Made by a program: the position numbers and the translations under genes. Below the pieces are notes generated by a model that had not been told where the DNA came from, did no database searches, and saw only the letters and a list, made by a program, of their open reading frames with translations. Below are positions 55,006 through 63,514 of a stretch of 64,000 nt of DNA, in pieces. How positions within the stretch are numbered: position 1 is the stretch's first letter; every line of letters starts with the position of its first letter. The stretch lies in NCBI RefSeq assembly GCF_041270065.1, contig NZ_CP065958.1, forward strand, positions 744,001-808,000, read 5' to 3'. Origin of the DNA: Streptomyces fradiae. GTDB lineage: Bacteria; Actinomycetota; Actinomycetes; Streptomycetales; Streptomycetaceae.

Positions 55006-55596
55006 TCAGTTCGCTGCGGGCGTCACCGTGACCACGGCCGTCACACCGTCCACGCGGAAGGCGCCGGTCTGGCCTTCGCGGTCGAACAGGACCGCGTCGA
55101 AGCGCTCCAGGGTGCGGCCGGAGCCGGTCTCGGTGGCCGTGCCCGACAGCACGACGACCAGGGTCACGCCACCGGCCGCCGGGGCGGCGATCTCGAACGG
55201 CTCCCGGGTCGGCCGTACCTCCGCCGTGGCGGCCGTACGCCGGGTCATCACATTGAAGTCGACGAGCGGGCCGCCCAGGAGACGGCAGTCCGTGGCCGCG
55301 TCGCCGGAGAAGGCGAACGGCTGGTAGGCGGTGTCGACGAGGTGCGGGGTCCCGTCGATCGTCAGCTCCATGCCGGGGCCGTCGACGACCGTGATGATCC
55401 GGTCCACGCCCGGGAAGGCGGAGAACGGGCCGCCGGCCGCGACATCGGCGAGGCTGACCCGCCAGCTGAACTCGTCAAGACCCGCGTCGGCGGGCCCGGC
55501 GGCCACCTCGCGGGTCACACCACCGCCGTTGCGCCAGGGCGTCGCCGGCCGGTCTTGTGCCCTGAGCAGGTGTCCTGGGTGGCGTCCTGCGGTCAT
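55006..55596 (-). CDS. HutD/Ves-family protein
   Basis: This is a 196-residue bicupin. The N-terminal TPWRNGGGVTREVA followed by FSWRVSLADVAAGGPFSAFPG and RIITVVDGPGMEL is the HutD/Ves signature. HutD is linked to histidine utilisation in pseudomonads, where it is thought to limit pathway activity; Ves is a cold-related relative. No other hut gene is near. It follows a GntR regulator by 34 bases on the same strand, so that regulator likely controls it. GGGAG lies eight bases before the ATG. Confidence 0.9.
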   Translation of the reverse strand: MTAGRHPGHLLRAQDRPATPWRNGGGVTREVAAGPADAGLDEFSWRVSLADVAAGGPFSAFPGVDRIITVVDGPGMELTIDGTPHLVDTAYQPFAFSGDAATDCRLLGGPLVDFNVMTRRTAATAEVRPTREPFEIAAPAAGGVTLVVVLSGTATETGSGRTLERFDAVLFDREGQTGAFRVDGVTAVVTVTPAAN

Positions 55597-55630
55597 CTCG
55601 TCAGCTCCCGGTGCCGGTGGATCTTCACGG

Positions 55631-56275
55631 TCACGCCTCGCGGCGGTGGTCGGCGATCGCGCGGCGGCTGTGCTCCAGGTGCCGGACGACCAGTTCCTCG
55701 ACGAGCGTGGTGTCGCGTTCGGCGATGGCGCCGTACAGCAGCTCGTGGTCCTCGGCCATGTCGAGGTGGTGGTCGTGCTGGCCGAGCAGCCAGCGCATCC
55801 GGCTGCGCCAGATGGTGGCCAGTTCGGTCAGGACCTCGTTGTCGGCCAGCTCCGTGACGGTCTCGTGGAAGTCCGCCGCGGCGCGCCGGGCGGCCACGGC
55901 GTCCCCGGCGCGGACGGCGGCCAGCTCCTCGTCCAGGCGGGCGCGCAGCCGCGCGAGTCCGTCCCGGGTCCGCCGCTCGGCGGCGAGCCGGAAGGTCAGC
56001 ACCTCCAGGGCGGCCCGTACCTCGGTCAGGTCCGCGACGTCGGAGGCGGTGAACTCGCGCACGATCGCCCAGGTGCGGGGCCGCGGTGTGACCAGGCCCT
56101 CGGCGACCAGCGCCCGCAGCGCGTCCCGTACGGGGACCCTGCTGACGCCCAGCTGGGCCGCCAGCTCGCGCTCCACGAGCTTGCTCCCGGGCGGGCGGAC
56201 CCCGTCGAGAATCTCGTCCCGGAGGTGCCGCGTCACCCGTTCCGACTCCGGTTCGAACTCCCCTGACGCTGCCAT
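55631..56275 (-). CDS. GntR-family regulator, FCD type
   Basis: This is a 214-residue regulator. The winged helix is at residues ~15-75 (VTRHLRDEILDGVRPPGSKL, then ERELAAQLGVSRVPVRDALR). The all-helical FCD ligand domain has metal-site type residues in DFHETVTELADN and RHLEHSRRAI. ATG 56275 follows GGGAGA by eight bases. It is upstream of the HutD gene. A CCCACGTGGG palindrome 12 bases before the start is a plausible autoregulatory site. Confidence 0.9.
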   Translation of the reverse strand: MAASGEFEPESERVTRHLRDEILDGVRPPGSKLVERELAAQLGVSRVPVRDALRALVAEGLVTPRPRTWAIVREFTASDVADLTEVRAALEVLTFRLAAERRTRDGLARLRARLDEELAAVRAGDAVAARRAAADFHETVTELADNEVLTELATIWRSRMRWLLGQHDHHLDMAEDHELLYGAIAERDTTLVEELVVRHLEHSRRAIADHRREA

Positions 56276-56286
56276 GCGCACAGTCT

Positions 56287-56296
56287 CCCACGTGGG
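56287..56296. promoter_or_regulatory. Palindrome CCCACGTGGG before the GntR gene
   Basis: A perfect 10-bp dyad lies immediately upstream of the GntR ribosome site. FCD-type GntR proteins often bind short dyads near their own promoters. No -10/-35 pair is evident. Confidence 0.4.
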
Positions 56297-56300
56297 GATC

Positions 56301-56330
56301 TACGGCTACGGCTACGGCTACGGCTACGGG
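56301..56330. repeat. Hexanucleotide tandem repeat TACGGC
   Basis: Five consecutive units begin TACGG(C), the last ending TACGGG. The array lies between the GntR promoter and the lipoprotein gene and covers that gene's stop codon. It is short but exact, so slippage could alter the 3' end of the lipoprotein gene or the GntR leader. Confidence 0.75.
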
Positions 56331-57028
56331 GCGAGCGTGGTCTGGGGCAGTGAGGCCCGCTGCACGCGGGTGTCCGCGTCCGTGTCGATCAGGCCGATCA
56401 TGAGCGGGTTGGGGCCGGACGCGGCACCGGTGGCGGCGCGGATGCGGTAGCGATGGGTGACCACCGCGTCCTTGGCCAGGGCGGTGCCGCCGGTGGCGAG
56501 CTCGTACGGGTAGACGTCGTTGGCGATCCGCAGGGTGGCCGCGCGCCAGGTGCCGGCCGAGGCGTCCCAGCGCTCCAGGCGGTAGGCGGGGTCGGCGGTG
56601 GCCCCCGGCATGATCTCCATCTGGAGGGCGAGAGTGAGGTGCCGGTAGGCGCGGGTGTTGCCGTTGCGGAGGGTGACGGTGAACTCCTGCGCGGCGCCGC
56701 CGGCCCTCAGCGTCAGCCCGCCGCCCGGCGTGGCCACCCGCATCGCGAGGTACGTCGGCGCCGGCGCCGGCGGCCTGGTCGCGGTCTTCGACGACGAGGC
56801 GGGGGACGGCGGCGCGGTGGGCGTGGCGGGGCGGGTGGTGACGCTCGCCTCGGGCGTGGGCGTCGGCGGCGTTGTCGGTGCGGCCGTGGCCGTGGGCGAG
56901 GGGCTCGCCGAGGCCGGGGAGGGGGAGCTCGTCGCCTTCCCGGTCGCCTCCGGGCCGCAGCCGGTGGCGGCCGCCGCCAGGAGCACGGCGCTCACCGTGC
57001 CGACGACGACGGCGTGGGTACGGCGCAT
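56324..57028 (-). CDS. Putative secreted lipoprotein with a Pro/Thr/Ser-rich linker
   Basis: This is a 234-residue protein. The signal peptide (VVVGTVSAVLLAAAATGC) ends in a lipobox-like ATGC. Residues ~30-95 are a disordered linker of Pro, Thr, Ser and Ala that probably spans the cell wall. The C-terminal ~130 residues form an Ig-like beta domain (FTVTLRNGNTRAYRHLTLAL ... YRLERWDASAGTWRAATL). ATG 57028 has GGGAG eight bases upstream. Function is unknown. Confidence 0.78.
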   Translation of the reverse strand: MRRTHAVVVGTVSAVLLAAAATGCGPEATGKATSSPSPASASPSPTATAAPTTPPTPTPEASVTTRPATPTAPPSPASSSKTATRPPAPAPTYLAMRVATPGGGLTLRAGGAAQEFTVTLRNGNTRAYRHLTLALQMEIMPGATADPAYRLERWDASAGTWRAATLRIANDVYPYELATGGTALAKDAVVTHRYRIRAATGAASGPNPLMIGLIDTDADTRVQRASLPQTTLAP

Positions 57029-57183
57029 GTGGTTCTCCCTGGTGTTGCTCGGTGCGGTGGGCCGGGTCAACCTACCGGCGGCAGGACACGGGGCAGCCGA
57101 GGAGACGTAACGCTTCGGACGCGCGGCGGCCCGCTCCCGGTGCCCTGGTCCCGATGCCCCGTCGAGCCGCGGCCGGGCTGTGT

Positions 57184-57189
57184 TAGCCT
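57184..57189 (+). promoter_or_regulatory. Possible -10 box of the cold-shock gene
   Basis: TAGCCT lies about 125 bases before the cold-shock ATG, predicting a 5' leader of roughly 115 bases. That leader includes an AT-rich patch at 57255-57270, unusual in this GC-rich DNA. Long leaders are typical of cold-shock mRNAs. No good -35 is visible. Confidence 0.35.
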
Positions 57190-57312
57190 TATGAGGTTGC
57201 AGTTGCGGTACCCATGAACCTATGTGCGCCTGACGGGAATGCTTCTCCTCTGGCGCATATTTTGTTTTCCGGCATCTCCGGATGGGGCCTCTGCCTACAG
57301 AAGGAGAAAGTC

Positions 57313-57516
57313 ATGGCGCAGGGAACCGTGAAGTGGTTCAACTCCGAGAAGGGCTTCGGCTTCATCGAGCAGGACGGCGGCGGCCCGGACGTCTTCGCCC
57401 ACTACTCGAACATCGCCACCCAGGGCTTCCGTGAGCTCCAGGAGGGCCAGCGTGTGTCCTTCGACGTGACGCAGGGCCAGAAGGGCCCGCAGGCGGAGAA
57501 CATCGTTCCCGCCTGA
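57313..57516 (+). CDS. Cold-shock protein (CspA family)
   Basis: This is a 67-residue single cold-shock domain. RNP1 (KGFGFI) and RNP2 (VFAHY) are intact within [20 protein letters not shown]. It binds single-stranded RNA and DNA and acts as an RNA chaperone. ATG 57313 has AAGGAG six bases upstream. Upstream in-frame codons belong to the leader. A DEAD-box helicase gene follows on the same strand; helicase and Csp often cooperate in unwinding RNA at low temperature. Confidence 0.97.
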   Translation: MAQGTVKWFNSEKGFGFIEQDGGGPDVFAHYSNIATQGFRELQEGQRVSFDVTQGQKGPQAENIVPA

Positions 57517-57538
57517 TCGCCGTACGCGTATCGGTACA

Positions 57539-57571
57539 CCGGGGTCGGCACCGTCATGGTGCGGGCCCCGG
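57539..57571 (+). terminator. Terminator-like hairpin between csp and the helicase gene
   Basis: CCGGGG (57539-57544) pairs with CCCCGG (57566-57571), and GCACC (57548-57552) pairs with GGTGC (57558-57562) around a GTCAT loop. TTTG follows, then more T-rich bases. This could end most csp transcripts while allowing some read-through into the helicase gene. Confidence 0.65.
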
Positions 57572-57603
57572 TTTGCGCTGTTTCCAGGAAGGCAGACCTC
57601 CGC

Positions 57604-59259
57604 ATGTCCCGTAGGCCCCAGAAGTCGAACCGACGCGCCTCGAAGCCGTCACCGGCCCCCTCGACGCCGAGGGAGTTCCAGCTGCCGGAGAGCACGACTC
57701 CCGCGCTTCCCGCCGTCGAGGAATTCGCCGACATGGACATGCCCGGGGGGCTTCTGAAGACCCTGGCCGCCCAGGGGGTCACCACCCCCTTCCCCATCCA
57801 GGCCGCCACGCTGCCGAACTCGCTGGCCGGCCGCGACCTGCTGGGCCGCGGACGCACCGGCTCCGGCAAGACCCTCGCGTTCGGTCTCGCGCTGCTCGCC
57901 CGTACCGCCGGTCTGCGGGCCGAGCCCAAGGCACCCCTCGCCCTCGTGCTCGTACCGACGCGGGAGCTGGCCCAGCAGGTGACGGACGCGCTGACCCCGT
58001 ACGCCACGGCCGTGAACCTCCGGATGACCACCGTGGTCGGCGGGCTTTCGATCAACAAGCAGGCCTCCGCGCTGCGGCGCGGCGCCGAGGTGCTCGTGGC
58101 GAGCCCCGGCCGGCTCAACGACCTCGTGGAGCGCGGGGACTGTGTGCTCGACGACGTCCGCATCACGGTCCTGGACGAGGCCGACCAGATGACCGACATG
58201 GGCTTCCTGCCGCAGGTCACCAAGCTGATCCAGCAGGTGCGGCCGGACGGGCAGCGCATGCTCTTCTCGGCCACCCTGGACGCCAACATCGACCGGCTGG
58301 TGAAGCGGTTCCTCACCGACCCCGTCGTGCACTCCGTGGACCCGTCCGCGGGCGCGGTGACCACCATGGAGCACCATGTGCTCCACCTCATGGACGAGAC
58401 CGACAAGAAGGCCGTCACCACGCGCATCGCGGCCCGGGACGGCCGGGTCATCCTCTTCCTCGACACGAAGCGGTCGGCCGACCGGCTCGCCAAGCGCCTC
58501 CTGTCCGTGGGCGTCCGCGCCGCCGCGCTGCACGGCGGCCGCTCGCAGCCGCAGCGGAACCGGACCCTGGACCAGTTCAAGAACGGCCAGGTCACCGCGC
58601 TGGTGGCGACGAACGTCGCGGCGCGTGGCATCCACATCGACAACCTCGACCTCGTCGTGAACGTCGATCCCCCCACGGACCACAAGGACTACGTGCACCG
58701 CGGCGGCCGCACGGCCCGCGCCGGCGGAACCGGCAGTGTGGTCACGCTGGTCCTGCCCGAGCAGAAGCGGGACGTCTCCCGGCTGATGTCCGACGCGGGC
58801 ATCCGGCCGAGCACGGCCCGCATCAAGTCCACCGACGCGGAGCTGACCGCCCTCACCGGCGCCCGCGAGCCCTCCGGCGTCCCCGTCGTCGTCGAGGTCC
58901 CCCAGCCCGCGACCCCGCCGGCGCCGCGCCGCGAGCGCAGGACCGACGCCGAGCGCGGTACGGGGGCGCGGCCCGCGCGGCGGCGCCGCAGGGCCAGTGC
59001 GGGCGCCGGCACCGGCACCGGCACCGGCACCAGGGCGGCGGCGGACGCCGCCACCGGTACGAAGGAGCGCGGCACGAAGGAGCGGGTGGCGAAGGAGCGG
59101 GTGGCGAAGGACCGGACCTCGAGCCGCCGGACCGCCGCCGGCGCGTCGGGCACCGCTCGTTCGGCCGGCCGCCCGGACCGCCGGGGCGGGGAGGGCAAGG
59201 AGTCGCGCGGCGCCTCGGCCAGGACCGTCGGCGTCAGGCGCGGAAGTCGTGGTGCGTGA
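57604..59259 (+). CDS. DEAD-box ATP-dependent RNA helicase
   Basis: This is a 551-residue helicase. All core motifs are present: Q motif TTPFPIQAATLP, motif I GRTGSGKT, Ia PTRELAQQ, II D191-E-A-D194, III SAT, and VI HRGGRTARAG. The C-terminal ~120 residues are a basic, low-complexity tail (Arg-rich, Gly-Thr repeats, then TKERGTKERVAKERVAKDR) that probably binds RNA. The N-terminal ~40 residues are also basic. ATG 57604 is the first codon after the csp terminator region with a usable GGAAGG. It resembles the RhlE/CsdA group linked to cold-shock and ribosome assembly. Confidence 0.95.
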   Translation: MSRRPQKSNRRASKPSPAPSTPREFQLPESTTPALPAVEEFADMDMPGGLLKTLAAQGVTTPFPIQAATLPNSLAGRDLLGRGRTGSGKTLAFGLALLARTAGLRAEPKAPLALVLVPTRELAQQVTDALTPYATAVNLRMTTVVGGLSINKQASALRRGAEVLVASPGRLNDLVERGDCVLDDVRITVLDEADQMTDMGFLPQVTKLIQQVRPDGQRMLFSATLDANIDRLVKRFLTDPVVHSVDPSAGAVTTMEHHVLHLMDETDKKAVTTRIAARDGRVILFLDTKRSADRLAKRLLSVGVRAAALHGGRSQPQRNRTLDQFKNGQVTALVATNVAARGIHIDNLDLVVNVDPPTDHKDYVHRGGRTARAGGTGSVVTLVLPEQKRDVSRLMSDAGIRPSTARIKSTDAELTALTGAREPSGVPVVVEVPQPATPPAPRRERRTDAERGTGARPARRRRRASAGAGTGTGTGTRAAADAATGTKERGTKERVAKERVAKDRTSSRRTAAGASGTARSAGRPDRRGGEGKESRGASARTVGVRRGSRGA

Positions 59260-59665
59260 GGTCGATCGCGAGCGAGTTGCCGAGGTTGTTGAAGAACACC
59301 GCGGTCGTGCCGCGCGTGGCCACCCGCTCGAAGGGGTTGGAGTCGGCCATGAACACCACCCACACCAGTTTCCGGTCCGTGTCGAGGCGGGCCGCGAACC
59401 CTTCCGAGCCGTGTGCGCCGTCGCCGCCGCAGACGTAGCCGGAGGCGTCCGGTAGCTTCGCGAAGCACCGTCGGTGGATGTCGATCTGCGTCACACCGTC
59501 CGGATCCTCCGCCAGCAGGGCGTCCAGGTCGAGGGGCGCTCCGAGCTCGAACCACGACAGCGCGGCGCCGTCGGTCGCCGCCTCGCGCGCCGAGCCGTCG
59601 GCCCGGTAGAGCCCGCTGCGGGCGGGGGCCAGGCCGGCCCGCCACAGATCGGTGATGCGGCTCAT
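59234..59665 (-). CDS. Hypothetical protein
   Basis: This is a 143-residue soluble protein with no family I can name. It has an acidic, mixed alpha/beta composition with a Cys pair region (IHRRCFAKLPDASGYVCGG) and an aromatic C-terminal strand set (KLVWVVFMADSNPFER ... AVFFNNLGNSLAIDL). It could be a small immunity- or DUF-type domain. ATG 59665 follows GGAAGGG. The last 26 bases overlap the 3' end of the convergent helicase gene. A strong terminator-like hairpin lies 41 bases upstream of the start, so its expression may depend on read-through or a promoter in that short gap. Confidence 0.7.
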   Translation of the reverse strand: MSRITDLWRAGLAPARSGLYRADGSAREAATDGAALSWFELGAPLDLDALLAEDPDGVTQIDIHRRCFAKLPDASGYVCGGDGAHGSEGFAARLDTDRKLVWVVFMADSNPFERVATRGTTAVFFNNLGNSLAIDLTHHDFRA

Positions 59666-59705
59666 CGTCCCTTCCCATCGGTCGGTCGTTCGCAGAGTCG
59701 TACGC

Positions 59706-59750
59706 AAAAAAGGTGGCGGCTCCGGTCCAGGGGTTGACCGGAGCCGCCAC
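59706..59750 (-). terminator. Strong rho-independent terminator, minus strand
   Basis: Fifteen-base perfect arms (59713-59727 and 59736-59750, starting GTGGCGGC and GACCGGAG) enclose an eight-base loop. On the minus strand the stem is followed by TTTTTTGC (complement of the A-run 59706-59711). It would end transcripts from the RpiR gene or from a small transcript starting in the AT-rich stretch near 59870-59903. It also lies in the leader of the 143-residue hypothetical gene, so it could act as an attenuator. Confidence 0.88.
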
Positions 59751-59867
59751 AGTGCACGCGCGTGGAGAGGCGGTGCACGCCGTTCAAACACGAGGGCCGT
59801 CTGAGGAGGAGGGGGCGACCCTGCGGTGTTCTGTTCGGGCCCGTGGGGGCGCACTCAGTAAATATTC

Positions 59868-59903
59868 TTACGGTCGAGAAAGCAAGAGAATGAAAATTTT
59901 CAT
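59868..59903 (-). other. Mini-ORF MKIFILLLSRP in an AT-rich island
   Basis: Eleven codons read ATG to TAA on the minus strand, between the RpiR gene and the terminator. No ribosome site precedes the ATG. It may be a leader peptide linked to the terminator, or simply a chance reading of the palindrome it starts in. Confidence 0.25.
59890..59903. promoter_or_regulatory. AT-rich palindrome ATGAAAATTTTCAT
   Basis: This perfect 14-bp dyad is strikingly AT-rich in this DNA and lies 37 bases beyond the RpiR stop codon. RpiR-family proteins bind AT-rich dyads, so it is a candidate site for its neighbour. On the minus strand, TTGCTT and TTTACT spaced by 17 bases follow it as a possible promoter aimed at the terminator. 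Confidence 0.5.
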
Positions 59904-59939
59904 GCACTGACCGTGCGCTCCGACGTGCCCGGAGCGCCC

Positions 59940-60881
59940 TCAGTCGTCCAGGAAGAAGTCGTGCTGCTCCGCCGCCTGCTCGTACTTCTCCAGACGGGTC
60001 TGCGTCCGCTCCGGATCCGCGTCCGCCATGGCCTGGAGGATGGCCGCGGACAGCACCCCGGGCGCCGCGTAGGAGTCGAAGACGAGGCGGGCGCCGGTGC
60101 CGGCGCTGAACACCACATCGGCCTCGTCGACCAGCGGCCCGAGCGTCAGGTCGGTGATCAGCGCGACGCGCAGCCCGACGCGGCGCGCGGCCCGCACGAC
60201 GGCCAGCGTCTCCTTGGCGTGCCGGGGCATCGCGAAGGCCAGCACCCACTCCCCGCCCGCCTCGCGCGCCTGCAGCAGCCCGTCGTACGCGACGCTGCCG
60301 CCCCGCGTCACCACCCGTACGTCCGGGTGGATGCGCCGCGCGGCGTACGCGAAGTACTCGGCGAGGGAGACCGAGATCCGCACGCCGAGGACGGTGAGGG
60401 GAACGGACCGGGCCAGCTCACGGCCGATGTCGAGGATCCGGTCGGGGTCGGCGAACACCCGCCGCAGCGACGTCAGGTTCTCGATCTCGGCGTCGACCGC
60501 CGACTGGAGCTCGTTACGGAGCCGCCGCTCGTCCGGCGCGCCGGCGACCGCGCTGAGCGCGATGGGCTGGAGGGCCTCCCGGAGCGCGGGGTACCCGCTG
60601 AACCCCAGCGACGAGGCGAAGCGGGTCACCGACGGCTGGCTGACGCCCACCCGCTCCGCGAGCTCGGTGATCGACAGGAACGCGGCCTCGGTGAGGTGGT
60701 CCGTCAGGAACTGGGCGATGCGCCGCTGCGCGGGCGACAGCCGGTGCCCGCCGAACAGCACCTGCAGCCGCTCGGCGGGGGACGCGGTCTCCCCCTCCTC
60801 CTCCGGCGCGCGCCTGCCCGGCGTGATCGCGGCCGCCTGTGCGCGCGCTTGCTGCTCGGATGGCACGGGCCCAGATGACAC
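59940..60881 (-). CDS. RpiR/MurR-family transcriptional regulator
   Basis: This is a 313-residue regulator. The N-terminal HTH_6 domain includes LSPAQRRIAQFLTDHLTEAA and the recognition region ITELAERVGVSQPSVTRFAS. A SIS sugar-phosphate domain follows (LTVLGVRISVSLAEYFAYAA, VVTRGGSVA, LAFAMPRHAKETLAVVRAAR). It should respond to a phosphosugar. GTG 60881 has GGAG seven bases upstream, and the peptide further upstream is not family-like. No sugar-catabolic gene is adjacent, so the target is probably elsewhere or itself. Confidence 0.92.
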   Translation of the reverse strand: MSSGPVPSEQQARAQAAAITPGRRAPEEEGETASPAERLQVLFGGHRLSPAQRRIAQFLTDHLTEAAFLSITELAERVGVSQPSVTRFASSLGFSGYPALREALQPIALSAVAGAPDERRLRNELQSAVDAEIENLTSLRRVFADPDRILDIGRELARSVPLTVLGVRISVSLAEYFAYAARRIHPDVRVVTRGGSVAYDGLLQAREAGGEWVLAFAMPRHAKETLAVVRAARRVGLRVALITDLTLGPLVDEADVVFSAGTGARLVFDSYAAPGVLSAAILQAMADADPERTQTRLEKYEQAAEQHDFFLDD

Positions 60882-61050
60882 GGGGTGGCTCCTTCTCGTC
60901 TCGCTGCTGCCCAAGATAGTTCAAGGGGCCGGGCTGCCCACGGCGCGAGCCGACGGTCTCTCTCCGCCCAGGGCAAAGGACTTCACGCCTGGGCCACCCG
61001 ATCCACCCGGCGACCTGGCGGGCGAGCCGGTCTCCGCCGAGAGCCCGGGG

Positions 61051-61866
61051 TCAGGTCCGGCTCGGCAGGCCGTTCGCGTCGCAGGGAAGGGGATGGCCCG
61101 GGTGGTCGGCAACGAAGTCCTCACCGATGTCGTCGGCGGTCTCCTCCATGGCCTCGCTGGTGATGCGGATCTGCCCGGAGAACGGCTTGTCGATGTCCTC
61201 GATCAGCAGCAGCGATCCGGTGAAGAGGCCCGCCAGGACGAAGAGCAGGACGAAGTGCGAGGGCCCGCGCCGGCGCGGCAGCCCGAAGGCGAAGCCGCCG
61301 ATCGTCGCGGCCAGCGAGATCACCATGAACCAGTACACGACCGTCGGGATCGTCGGCGTGGCCTCGGAGAGCCTGGTCTGGCGGGCGACGGAGCGTTCGT
61401 CGTCCGCCTCGACGAGCAGTTCGAACGCGCTGGCGTCCTTCTGTGCGAGGGCCTTGAACTGGCTGCGGAACTCCGAGGACCAGACCGACGCCTCGGGCGC
61501 CTTCTCGCCGGTGTTCATCGCGGGCCACTCGTACGTCATGATCGCCTGCGCGTAGCAGACCGCCGCGCCCTGCATCCGCTCGCGCTCGGGCTCGGGGGCG
61601 TAGTCGGCGACCTCGTACAGCTGGTCCACCCGGTGCGCCTCGGCCTCCACGGCCGCGCCGGCCGCCCCGTACGACTCGGCCGCCACGACGATCACGAACG
61701 CCACGAGCAGCACGGCCAGCGTCTCCAGCGGGCTGATCAGGTCGCTGATCGACGCCTCCTCCTCGTCCTCGGGTCCGGCCGCCGCGCGGCGGCGCCGGAG
61801 CCAGTTGGCGAGCAGGCCGGCGGCGAGCGCGGCGGCCATGATGAGGATGGTGATCGTGGTGAGCAT
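61051..61866 (-). CDS. DUF4239 (bestrophin-like) membrane protein
   Basis: This is a 271-residue protein with four membrane helices: one at the N-terminus ([20 protein letters not shown]), one near 50-70 (LLVAFVIVVAAES), and two in the C-terminal half. The middle helical domain contains AHRVDQLYEVADY, typical of DUF4239, an uncharacterised Streptomyces-rich family. ATG 61866 places the first helix at the start with a weak GGGG upstream; a longer form from GTG 61920 is possible. Role is unknown. Confidence 0.8.
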   Translation of the reverse strand: MLTTITILIMAAALAAGLLANWLRRRRAAAGPEDEEEASISDLISPLETLAVLLVAFVIVVAAESYGAAGAAVEAEAHRVDQLYEVADYAPEPERERMQGAAVCYAQAIMTYEWPAMNTGEKAPEASVWSSEFRSQFKALAQKDASAFELLVEADDERSVARQTRLSEATPTIPTVVYWFMVISLAATIGGFAFGLPRRRGPSHFVLLFVLAGLFTGSLLLIEDIDKPFSGQIRITSEAMEETADDIGEDFVADHPGHPLPCDANGLPSRT

Positions 61867-62002
61867 GAGCGAGGCCCCGGGTAGGCGGTCGTAGTCGTCG
61901 TACCGTGTCTCCTCGCCCACCCCACCACGCTCGCCGCACGAGGGCCCATCGCGGCTGCGCCGTCCGGCCCAGCCCTGCCCGGGAGGCGGCCGGTCCGTCT
62001 GC

Positions 62003-63514
62003 TCAGTGGCCGGCGGCGAGTTCCCCGGAGAGCCTGCCGTGAAGATCGGCGCTGGATGTGTTCAGACCGGTGATCTCGACGGTCTTGCCGCGCTGGGCGT
62101 ACTTGGTCTCGACGGCGTCGAGGGCGGCGACGGAGGAGGCGTCCCAGATGTGGGCGGCGGACAGGTCGATGACGACGTTCCGCGGATCGCCCGCGTAGTC
62201 GAACTGTCCGACGAGGTCGTTGGACGAGGCGAAGAACAGCTCGCCGGTGACCCGGTAGACGACGGTGGCTCCGTCGGGGTCGGTGACGGCGGTGACCTGG
62301 GCGAGGTGCGCGACGCGCTTGGCGAAGATGACCATGGCCGTGATCGAGCCGACGACGACGCCGATGGCGAGGTTCCCGGTGGCGACCACGCAGGCGACGG
62401 TCACGAGCATGACCGCGATCTCACCGGCGGGCATCCGCTTGAGGGTCTTCGGCGCGATGGAGTGCCAGTCGAAGGTCGCGAACGACACCATGACCATGAC
62501 GGCGACGAGGGCCGCCATGGGGATGTCGGAGACGAGCGGTCCGAAGGCCACGCACAGCACCATCAGGAACGCGCCGGCGAGGAAGGTGGAGAGCCGGGTG
62601 CGCGCCCCGGACACCTTCACGTTGATCATCGTCTGGCCGATCATCGCGCAGCCGCCCATGCCGCCGAAGAAGCCGGTGACGATGTTGGCGATGCCCTGAC
62701 CGATGGACTCGCGGGTCTTGTTGGAGTGGGTGTCGGTGATGTCGTCGACGAGCTTCGCCGTCATCAGCGACTCCATCAGACCGACCAGCGCCATCGCGAA
62801 GGCGTACGGGGCGACGACAGTCAGCGTGTCGAGCGTGAACGGCACGTCCGGCAGGCCCGGTACGGGCAGGGAGGACGGCAGTTCGCCCTTGTCGCCGACG
62901 GTCGGCACGGCGATCCCGGCCGCCACCGTGATCACGGTGAGGACCACGATCGTGACGAGCGGGGCCGGCACGACGGTGGTGATCCTCGGGAAGAGGACCA
63001 TCAGGGCCAGGCCGCCGATGACCAGCGGGTAGACCGGCCAGGGGACGTTCCTCAGCTCCGGGAGCTGGGCCAGGAAGATCAGGATCGCGAGGGAGTTGAC
63101 GAAGCCGACCATCACCGAGCGGGGTACGAACCGCATCAGCCTGGCCACCCCGAGCGCGCCCAGGACCACCTGGAAGACACCGGCGAGGATAACGGCCGCG
63201 ACGAGGTAACCGAAGCCGTGCTCACGGTTGAGCGGTGCGATCACCAGGGCCACGGCACCGGTGGCGGCGGAGATCATCGCCCGCCGGCCGCCGACGATGG
63301 AGATGGTCACGGCCATGGTGAACGAGGCGAACAGGCCGATGGCGGGGTCGACCCCCGCGATGATCGAGAACGAGATCGCCTCGGGGATCAGCGCCAGCGC
63401 GACCACGAGGCCGGCGAGCACCTCGGTGCGCCAGACCTTCGGATCGGAGATCCAGTCGGGCATCGGACGGCGCGGGCGCGCGGCCGGAGTGGGGGCGGTG
63501 GCGGCAGAAGACAC
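62003..63514 (-). CDS. SulP-family anion transporter with STAS domain
   Basis: This is a ~503-residue transporter, a probable sulfate or bicarbonate uptake permease. The membrane part has the SLC26/SulP hallmarks VALALIPEAISFSIIAGVDP and GGMGGCAMIGQTMINVKVSG. The C-terminal STAS domain is short (YRVTGELFFASSNDLVGQFD ... AHIWDASSVAALDAVETKY). GTG 63514 is chosen as the start of the conserved part; GTG 63544 would add ten residues, and neither has a strong SD. It is divergent from the MerR gene, whose dyad lies in the shared promoter region. Confidence 0.92.
   Translation of the reverse strand: MSSAATAPTPAARPRRPMPDWISDPKVWRTEVLAGLVVALALIPEAISFSIIAGVDPAIGLFASFTMAVTISIVGGRRAMISAATGAVALVIAPLNREHGFGYLVAAVILAGVFQVVLGALGVARLMRFVPRSVMVGFVNSLAILIFLAQLPELRNVPWPVYPLVIGGLALMVLFPRITTVVPAPLVTIVVLTVITVAAGIAVPTVGDKGELPSSLPVPGLPDVPFTLDTLTVVAPYAFAMALVGLMESLMTAKLVDDITDTHSNKTRESIGQGIANIVTGFFGGMGGCAMIGQTMINVKVSGARTRLSTFLAGAFLMVLCVAFGPLVSDIPMAALVAVMVMVSFATFDWHSIAPKTLKRMPAGEIAVMLVTVACVVATGNLAIGVVVGSITAMVIFAKRVAHLAQVTAVTDPDGATVVYRVTGELFFASSNDLVGQFDYAGDPRNVVIDLSAAHIWDASSVAALDAVETKYAQRGKTVEITGLNTSSADLHGRLSGELAAGH

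Noticed and set aside
56293..56340. A plus-strand YGYGYG peptide as a real gene segment
   Set aside because: It is the hexamer array read in one frame, antisense to the GntR leader and lipoprotein end, without domain support.
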